Shown here: positions 56,216-64,000 of the stretch, in pieces
How positions within the stretch are numbered: the first letter of the stretch is position 1
How the letters are laid out: every line of letters starts with the position of its first letter
Source: Camellia lanceoleosa
Taxonomy: Eukaryota; Streptophyta; Magnoliopsida; Ericales; Theaceae
Direction of reading: 5' to 3'
Length of the DNA stretch: 64,000 bases
NCBI GenBank assembly: GCA_025200525.1
Contig: CM045760.1
Location: forward strand, 47,325,932 to 47,389,931
Position numbers and translations under genes: made by a program
Notes under the pieces: generated by a model
Database searches by the model: none
Told to the model about the DNA's origin: nothing
Seen by the model: the letters and a program-made list of their open reading frames with translations, nothing else

Positions 56216-57326
56216 TGTAGATCGCCTGAGCTCATTTCGCACGTCCCCCCTTTCGGAGAGGGTGCAGATTTGGGTTCTTAGCTACTACAGTTCGAACTCC
56301 TGTCATGGTTCTGAATCTAGTCTCACAAAGTGCAATGTGAGACTGATAAATCACCAAAGAGTCCAATCCGGCAAATCATTTTGGAAAATCAGATTTTGAA
56401 TCAAATAATGCCAAAACTAGATTGCTTTTCAAGATTACAGAGTCGCCACCTAAATATTTTATTTTGGGAAATTTAGGAAATCCTGACTCGTGCCAAAGGC
56501 CACGTGTCTGTCATCACCAAAGTTACCTCGGCTCGGGAACTTGGGTACGAGAGGGGAAGGTCATGAAATGAGCACCCCCGCTCGCCCGATCAAAGATCAG
56601 CCTCTACTAACATGATATGTTGTTTTGAAAACACATGTGTTCTTATTCTGATTATTAATCTAACTTACTATGTGATGCGCACAACACACAAGTATAGACT
56701 AAATCGTTCAATTTGGAACAAAACATCTCATGTTTGTTTTTTTTCGAAAATAGTTTGAAGATGCTACTCGCAAGTAGGCTAAAGCGCGGATTTGCCACCC
56801 TCAAGTGGGCATAAGAAAACAAGATTTTGCCACTTCACAAAGTGGGCTTAAAACTCACATTTTGATGAATTGTTCCAATTCAAGTAACGAAGCCTTCATC
56901 CATAGGCTTTCATGCAGTTAATCACTTAAGCACATAACCTCATGGTAAGCATGCTAAACATGGCAGTCACTTACACTCATGCAAGGATGCTAAAGCGTAA
57001 ACACTTACAGTGTACTTTGAGCCAAAATAAAGAACTAGTAAGAAAATCATGCATGCTCCTAACTATACAAAATGCCTAATGCAACACATGCAATAATGCA
57101 ATTGAATAGGCTCGACTATCTAATCATGACAATGGATGCGACATTTGATACATGTATTCAAATAGGTGTTGAAATACAATGCAGTTTGAATGATGCGCCG
57201 AGCCCGGTGCATGCAAAACAAATGAATGACGCACGCATGCAAGCATAAGGATGCTAATTGAAATATGCCCTAAACTAACCACCGAAAGCGGGTAAGTGAA
57301 AAGGAGAAAGACGTGGGGTTGGAAGA

Positions 57327-57330
<4 letters not shown>

Positions 57331-57367
<37 letters not shown>
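57331..57367 (+). repeat. (CA)n microsatellite in G1
   Basis: About 18 CA units; the G2 copy near 60222-60240 has only a few, interrupted. Recent expansion in G1. Confidence 0.95.
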
Positions 57368-57369
<2 letters not shown>

Positions 57370-57719
57370 ATTACAACATTTGCCCTCTTGACGGAGGGTC
57401 CGAATAATAAGCTAACTAGCTACGCTAATTAAACTAATTATTATAAACCAAAACTAATTAACTATTCCTAATTAACTAATTATTACAAAACAAATCGATT
57501 AATTAAGCACATTAACTAATTAAGTACAAAACTGACGAATTAGCTAACTAAGTAAAGTAGCTAAAGCAGTTAAAAGAGGTCCTCGGGGCGAGGGGTGCAT
57601 GCATGCTCGATCGCCTCGCTCGGAAATCCATTGCTATGCCTAGAATTGCCTCTGTTTGCATTTGATTTGATCTTCGAAAAGTGCACTGACTTCTAGATTG
57701 TTTCTTCTCCAACATGGGG

Positions 57720-57830
57720 ACCTCCTGGTGGGCTGCCGACCAGAAAAGGGGGCTGTAGACCAGAAAAACTGGATGTAGACCAGGAAAAGTGGTCGGTCGA
57801 CCACCCCTATTGGTCGGCCAACCAGTTAAT
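57720..57830. repeat. GTCGACC cluster in G1
   Basis: GCCGACCAG, TGTAGACCAG twice, GTGGTCGGTCGACCAC and TTGGTCGGCCAACCAG: palindromes and half-sites in 110 bp. Confidence 0.82.
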
Positions 57831-58868
57831 TTTCCAAGCTCTAGTTTTGTTGCAACAGAGAACAACAAGGGGCATAACAGTTTATTTGCAAGATATATGT
57901 GCACAACCACCCTCTTTATCATTTCTCAAGCTGAAGGGAGTGCGATACTTGACTCTTGGGCCACCAACCAAGCATCGCAATGCACAATGGCCAAGAAGCC
58001 AAGTTTGCACAAGTCAATGTCAATGAATGCACAAATAACACATAAGGGCCTCCACCTCTATCATGCTTGATCAAGAGGGTCGGCGATAAAGAAGTGCTAC
58101 ACGTTTCATCACTTTGAGTATGAAACATGCGACATTCCTCGTGTTTGGATTAACGTCCAATCCAAACACATGCAACGCAAACAAGATGATCAAACTTCAA
58201 TTCTAAAGTGACATGCGCAAGACTCTATCATGTAAGCAATGCATGCATGGCACGTTTAAAAGCTAAGGCATCAAAGCTAATGAAACATATTACACATGAG
58301 GCATGCACTATCAATCTCAAATGGTCAAACCAACCCCAGACAGAGGTCAAACATGCCAAAACAGTGGCTGAAATATGTTAAGATCAAGGCATATAATACA
58401 AGGAGAACATGCTCATTTGATGGCTCATTAACAATGCACAAAGACACAACTCTCAAAAGCTCTCAAGGAATGAAAGAAGTGAGAACATGACACACGTACA
58501 TGCTCTGAAATAACATGTTAAACGATGCCCAAACTTGCAACCATCACAAATATAGCATAGTAGGGTGCTCAAAACTCAAGACTGGCTAAGGTCTTGCACT
58601 ATAGCCATATCAAGCAAGCCCCAAAGGGCCAAGATGACTCAAAATAGTCCCAATGCAGGTCAAAACAATGCCAAAACATGCATGGAGTAGAGCTAACACA
58701 GGCTAGAATGGGAGGCATAAAGCATGATGCATGCAAGGCAAATGAGTGGGATTACACTACACATACCAAAACCAAGCATGAGGTGACTTCACCCAAAAAA
58801 ATCAGAGTTGTAACATGGTAAAATAACACCAAAAACATGCTGAGATGGTAGCCCAAAAGCTTAGGCAA

Positions 58869-59125
58869 AGTAAACAAGTGCGATAGATACACACAGTGAA
58901 CATGTGCGATAGATACACTAAATGAACATGTGTGATAGATACACAAAGCGAACAAAGTGTGATAGATACACTAAACGAATAATCTTAAATGAAACTTCTC
59001 TGAATGAACCGCATATACAATATCATGCCTGCATAAGAAAGATACTTAACAGATACAGCAGCATAGGAATGCATGTTCCATGCAAGGTTGATAGCATGCA
59101 CCATGCTAATGTGAGAAGTGCATAT
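58869..59125 (-). mobile_element. Internal sequence of G1 with GATAGATACAC repeats
   Basis: Four units of GTG(C/T)GATAGATACAC(A/T)A at 58875-58980 match the array at 63640-64000, which in G2 lies inside the element. The rest to 59125 is non-coding. CATAT before G2 is a possible target copy. Confidence 0.65.
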
Positions 59126-62100
59126 TGTAGACGTCCCCGAACGTCCCGGGAGGGAATCCAGTTTTGTTCTTTTTGGGGTTCACTATAGTTCAGGACTCAA
59201 TGTCACGGTCCTGTATCTAATCTCGCAGAGTGCAATGCAAGACCGATGAATCATCAAAGAGTCCAAATCCGGCAAATCGTTTTGGAAAACTGATTTTTAA
59301 GAAGTGCCAAACATGGACTACTTTGCCAGATACAGAGTCGCCACCTAAATATTTTGTTTTGGGAAAATTTAAGAAACCCTGACTCATTTGCCTAAGGCCA
59401 CGTGTCCGTCATCACCAAAGTTGCCTCGGCTCGAGAACTTGGGTACGATTGGGGAAGGTCAGCTATGAGCACCCCCGCTCGCCCGTTCAAAGATCGGCCT
59501 CTACTAAACATGATATCTTGTTTTGAAAACATATGCATTCTTATTCCGGTTTATTAGCCTAGAATTACTATGTGATGCGCACAACATACAAATATAGACC
59601 GGATTGCCTGAGTTGGAACGAAACATTTCATGTTTGTTTTTGAAAGCGGTTTGCTACTCGTAAGTAGGCTAAAATGTGAATTTGCCACTTTCAAGTGGGC
59701 TTAGAAAACATGGTTTTGCCACTTTCAAGTGGGCTTAAAACTTTCATTCAATGCATTGTTCCAATTTCGGTAATCCAACCTTCACCCACAGGCATTCAAG
59801 TAGTTATATCACATAGACACGTAACCTCATGGTAAGCATGCTATCATGTTAACATTCATACACATGCGAGATGCTAAAGCATAAATGCTCACCTAGTACT
59901 CCAAGCCAAAGCAGAAACTAGTTAGTAATCATATGCATGATCCTAGTTCATGTTAAGATGGCTAATGCAACACATGCAAGATGCAACTACAATAGGCTCA
60001 GCTATTCTAAGATGGCATATGATGATGCTACAACTAACACGTATTCAACTTAGAATTGAAATACAATGCAGTTAGTATGATGTACCAAGCCCGGTGCATG
60101 CAATACAGATGAATGAATGCACGCATGCATAGCATAAGGTATGCTAATTTAAATATGCCCTAATACTAACAATTGAAAGCAAGTAAATAAAAGGGAGAAA
60201 GAAGTGGGGGTTGGAAGACATACATACACTCACACACACTTATTACACAATTGCCCTCGCTCGGAGGGTCCGAAAGAATAATACAGACCGAATGAATAAT
60301 TAACTACTCTAGCTAATTAAATATTACAAACCCTTAACTAATTAACAAATTAATTAAACTATTTAGAGCAGTAAAACAGCCTCAGGAAGAGGGATGCACG
60401 CATGCTCGGTCGGCTTTGCTCGGAAATCCATCGCCATGCCACAGTTGCCTCTGTTTACACTGCTCTGTTCTTTTGAAAACTGTGCCAACCTCTGTGACAC
60501 CTTTGAAACATCTTGGAGACATGCTGAGAGGCCATCAGCCATAAGATGGGACCACCAGCCAAGTGAAACAGGTCATCGACCAAAAATTATGCTCTCGGCC
60601 AAAAATGGATAGTCGGTCGGCACTGAAGATGGCCGACCGGCCATCTCTTCCTGCAGAATCTTGTTTGACAGCAGTAGAGGGAAAACAGAGCATGGCAATG
60701 CATTTTCAAAGCAATGTATGCACAACCACCCTCCCTATCATGTCATGAACTCAAGGGAGTATGGTTCTTGACCCTCGGGCCACCAATCACGCATTTCAAT
60801 GCATGATGGCTAAAGGAGCCGAGTTGTGCATTTTGATGTCAAATGTAATGCACACCAAACAAACACATAAGGCCCAACCTCAAATATAGTGATTTCAAGA
60901 GGCAAGGCATGCATGCAAAATGCAATGCAACCTAGGCATGCAAGCTAAGTATGCACCATGAACATGAGGGCAAGCAATGTAAACATGCAACATGGACAAC
61001 ACACAAACATGTAATAACATGTTAAATGGCTAAAAGAGAGAATACATGCCAAATGCATTACAACCTAAGCATGCAACAACATGTCATATAGCTCAAGCAA
61101 TGCAACAAAATGCAATATGGCTAAGCATGTGTCAACAATGCAAGTAATGAGCATGCAAAACATCATACAACCAAAGCATGCAAACATGAAGCACTGTAAC
61201 AAAATTTGAGCAACATGCAAAAGGTGGACTTAAACTAATATGGACAAGCCTCAGCCATGTCTAAAATCAGTGGCCAAATGTGCTAAAATGATGGCTTGAC
61301 ATGCACCAAAATGAAGCTCATGTAATGGTCCAAAAATGAGGTATTCATGCATAACTCTCAAAAGCATTTAAAGAATGGAAAACATGGGAATATGGCATAC
61401 ATATAAGATCTGAAATATGATGCACAATGATGCCAAAACATAGAAACACCTCAACATAGGCATGCAATAGGCTCCAAAACTCGAAGCTAGGCAAGGGTAT
61501 TGAACTACAACCATGCATAACAAGAAACATTCGACCATGAGGCCCCAAAACAGAGCTAGGGCAGTCCAAAATACACACAAAATCAGTTTGTGGCATGGTC
61601 AAAAAGTGCTAGAATCAAGGGTCACCAAAGCATGCAAAGTAAGCTAGTGAACCATGATTTGCACTACAACTATATGAAGCATATGAGAGATCACCAAACC
61701 AGCCAAAAACAGAAGTATGCCATGCCAAAATATGCCCAAATAACTACTGAAACTCAGTCAATACATGTTAGAATGAAGTGCTCATTTGGAAGGCCATGCA
61801 AAGGGTTGTTCTACACATACATGATATACATACAAAATGGCAAAATCACCTCTAGAAAGAGGTTATGACAGCCCTAAAACTCACTAAAAAGGGCTTGGAA
61901 TGAGCCAAGGAAGCATACAAGTAAAGACCCCTTTGGAAGGCCTTGTGGAGGATTACTCTACACATGCATAATAGACACTTTATATGGAAAAATGGGCTCT
62001 GGATAGACCCTATGCAGACCTTAAAACTCACCAAAAAAGGCCTAAAATATGGCTTTGAAACATGCAAATAGGAGCCCCTTTGGAAGGCCAAAAATGCTAG

Positions 62101-62664
62101 AAAACAAGACAACAAGGGAGAGGGTCACCCCTCTCCTTCTTAGGACCTCAAAACACCATCCTCACCACTGAAATCCCTTTGGATTTCAGTGGTGAGAAGG
62201 CCAATACAAGGTGGTCCCGAAGCTCACAAAAAAGACACAAAAATGAGGCCAAACAAGGCCTAAGAGGGGGTAAACAACCCCAAACACAAAAGTGATCTTA
62301 AAAAACTTAAAAAGGAGCTCAAAATAAGACTTTTTTTAGTTTATTACAAAGCTCAAAAATTCTTACAAGTAAGGCTAAAATATGAAGCAAAATAAAGACC
62401 AAAAGAGGGTAACGTGTGTTACCCTTGTAGCCAAAAGGGGACAACAGCTTCTTGGTCCAGAAAACCAGTCCCTTAGCCTCTAAAAATGGCTTCCAAGATC
62501 CTTAGGTTGATGATGGAGGTGTTAGGCTAAGAGTTGGTGTGCAAAGGGGCCAAGAACTATGGACTTTGGAGCTCAAAGTAGTGAGATATGTATGGTTTTT
62601 GCCTTAGCAAAATTTTTGGAACCCTTGCAATGGAAGAGGAGCTCTTATTTTATAGAGGAACAAA

Positions 62665-62965
62665 GGTGCAAGCTTCTCTTAGAAGCTTGAGCAAAGGGGC
62701 CAAGCTTCTCTTAGAAGCTTGGAGCAAAAGGGTCAAGCTTCTTGAGGAAGCTAGAGCAAAGGGGTCAAGCTTCCTCAAGAAGCTAAGAAAGGGTCAAGCT
62801 TCTCTTAGAAGCTTGGAGCAAAGGGGCCAAGCTTCTTGGAAAAGCTAGGCAAAGGGTTCAAGCTTCTTGGAGAAGCTAAAAAGGTTCAAGCTTCTTCAAG
62901 AAGCTAAAACCGAGGGTTCAAAAGGTTCAAGCTTCCTCAAGAAGCTAAAACCAAGGTTTAAAAGG
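62665..62965. repeat. AAGCTT hairpin array in LTR G2
   Basis: Nine or ten units of about 30 bp, each an inverted pair such as AAGCTTCTCTTAGAAGCTT or CAAGCTTCTTGAGGAAGCT, separated by AGCAAAGGGG(C/T). The plus frame through it (62588-62848) is a by-product. An RNA of either strand would fold into serial hairpins. Confidence 0.92.
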
Positions 62966-62989
62966 TTCAAACCTCCCCAAGACAGGGTC

Positions 62990-63115
62990 TCGGCCAGAAA
63001 AAGTGGCCAGTTGACCAAAATTAGTGGTCGGCCGACCAAACATAATGCCGACCGGCCAACACCTTTGGTCGGTAGCAAGAAAACAGGGCCGGTGGCCTCA
63101 AACCATGGCCGGTGA
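62990..63115. repeat. GGTCGGCCGACC cluster in G2
   Basis: TCGGCCAGAAAAAGTGGCCAG, GTGGTCGGCCGACCA, GCCGACCGGCCAAC, TGGTCGGTAG and GGCCGGTGG within 126 bp, about 200 bp from the LTR start. Confidence 0.85.
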
Positions 63116-63334
63116 GGTGTGGGGATGGCCAACAAGCTATTTCCCACCCTCAGAAGCAAAACAACAAGTATTTGGTGCAAAACCAAACACAAAACAAATA
63201 AGTCGAGAGATCTTAAGGCAAGGCGTGCGGCCGAAACCTCCGAGAACTCAAGACGAACACAAACATGGATGATCATTGAGTGTTCAAACGATGACGTCCA
63301 GGTCTTGAGGACGGTCAAAAATGGGGTGTCTATA

Positions 63335-64000
63335 GTTGCCTCTCTTTGACAGAACTCGAAAGTCATAACAATGACGAGAGTGAATGTCAAAGCCCAGAGA
63401 CGACCCATTTTTGGCAAGGCCGAAGACTTAGACAAAGCATACAAGCTACAGACAAAGATATGCGCCCGAGGGCAGGGGCGAAATACAAGAACAATGCACA
63501 AAGCCGAGCATAAATTATGATCATGCAAAGAAAGCTGTAACGAAGCGTAGCAATGCAACAGTTTTAAGCAAGTAGAAACCAAGCTACATTACAATGCAAA
63601 AAAAGATGTAAGAGAATTACTGCAATTCTCACTGCGAATATAGTGTGCATGTGTGATAGATACACAAAGCGAACGTGTGATAGATATACAAAGTGAGCAT
63701 GTGTGGTAGATACACAAAGCGAATGTAGTGTGATGGATACACAAAAAAAGTGAACACAAAGTGTGACAGATGCACTAAGTGAACAAGGTATGATAGATAC
63801 ACAAAGCGAGAGTATATGATTGATACACAAAGCGAATGTGATGAGCATAGTGTGATGGACACAAAAAGCGAATGTGTGATAGATACACAAAGTGAGCATG
63901 TGATAGATACACTATATGAAGCAAAATGTGATAGATACAGTAGCTGAGCGCGTGATAGATACACTAAGCGAGTGTGGTGAGCACAGTGTGATAGGCACAA
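63335..64000 (-). mobile_element. 3' internal region of the G2 element, runs off the right edge
   Basis: Begins (minus, right to left) outside the window and ends in GTCAAAGAGAGGCAAC before the LTR. 63640-64000 is a tandem array of (A/G)TGTGATAGATACACAAAGCGA-like units, 24-36 bp each, about 13 copies. Long serine/leucine/histidine-rich minus frames here come from the array, not from a gene. Confidence 0.75.
63640..64000. repeat. GATAGATACAC tandem array
   Basis: Units vary in length but keep TGATAGATACAC and AAAGCGA / AAAGTGA. A shorter array of the same unit is at 58875-58980. Confidence 0.92.

Larger units (their letters stand above)
56216..58868 (-). mobile_element. LTR G1 (minus), internally deleted
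   Basis: Minus end ...GATCTACA at 56216, inserted in the B integrase. It aligns with LTR G2 from 59126: ACAGAGTCGCCACCTAAATAT, GGCCACGTGTC.GTCATCACC, GAGCACCCCCGCTCGCCCG, ACGCATGCA. Similarity stops near 58868, where internal-type repeats join, so the LTR start, TATA region and tract are deleted. The left flank CTTGG is a candidate target copy. Confidence 0.8.
59126..63334 (-). mobile_element. LTR G2 (minus), 4.2 kb, apparently complete
   Basis: Minus start TATAGACACCCCATTTTTGACC (63334) and minus end GGACGTCTACA (59126), inverted-repeat ends. To its right, the minus strand shows the purine-rich GTCAAAGAGAGGCAAC immediately before the start, so it is a 3' LTR with its internal region running off the window. 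Contains GGTCGGCCGACC clusters (60534-60645, 62990-63115), an AAGCTT array (62665-62965) and a TATA-like minus CTATAAAATAAGAGC near 62655. Layout resembles Ogre/Tat-type gypsy LTRs; family name is inferred. Confidence 0.82.

Noticed and set aside
62588..63582. Frames across the AAGCTT array and a 228-codon minus frame
   Set aside because: The first reads a hairpin array; the second crosses the LTR start and palindrome cluster and has no domain.
63564..64000. His/Ser/Leu-rich minus frames
   Set aside because: They are translations of the GATAGATACAC tandem array.
63640..64000. CRISPR-like regular repeats
   Set aside because: Units are contiguous and variable in length with no unique spacers; the setting is a plant retroelement.

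Overview
The window looks like nuclear DNA of a flowering plant, most likely a eudicot with a large, repeat-rich genome. It contains long-LTR Ty3/gypsy elements, Tourist-like and MULE-like miniature transposons, a CACTA element, Helitron-like ends and broken plant gene pieces. I see no intact host gene, tRNA, rRNA or CRISPR array. The species cannot be named from this sequence.

Layout. 1-3359 is part of a long LTR read on the minus strand (LTR Z). Its transcribed leader seems to hold captured fragments of a COBRA-like gene and a dynamin-related gene. Z sits in a broken UGT72-type glycosyltransferase gene (3360-4781, minus), which is also split by a 934 bp mini LTR element. 5214-7817 is a complete-ended, gag-only LTR element with target duplication GTTTA. 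8127-11289 is a solo LTR (LTR A) carrying miniature transposons. 11290-19300 is AT-rich DNA with foldback elements, a Helitron-like element, MULE-like elements and a tandem duplication. 19576-29282 is a 9.7 kb non-autonomous element with two 3.6 kb LTRs and target duplication ACTCT, inserted in a MULE-like element. 29300-34600 holds many miniature transposons.

34607 to beyond the window is one deep nest. A gypsy element (B) begins at 34607. Its 5' LTR is split by a 7.7 kb CACTA transposon (35243-42952, duplication ATT) and by a solo LTR E1 (43314-50956, duplication TGTAT). E1 itself contains LTR fragment F and solo LTR E2 (46554-48935, duplication GGTAC). B's decayed gag-pol (52348-56215) is cut in the integrase by minus-strand long LTRs G1 and G2, whose internal DNA runs off the right edge.

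The most unusual pattern is shared by the long-LTR families. Each carries a cluster of one short perfect palindrome, and the word differs by family: CTCGAG (A, B, E1), GTCGAC (C), CACGTG (E2), GGTCGACC/GGTCGGCCGACC (F, G), with an AAGCTT hairpin array in G2. Several of these LTRs also have a CT-rich leader ending in a splice-donor-like AG|GTA. Gene decay is dominated by C-to-T type changes.
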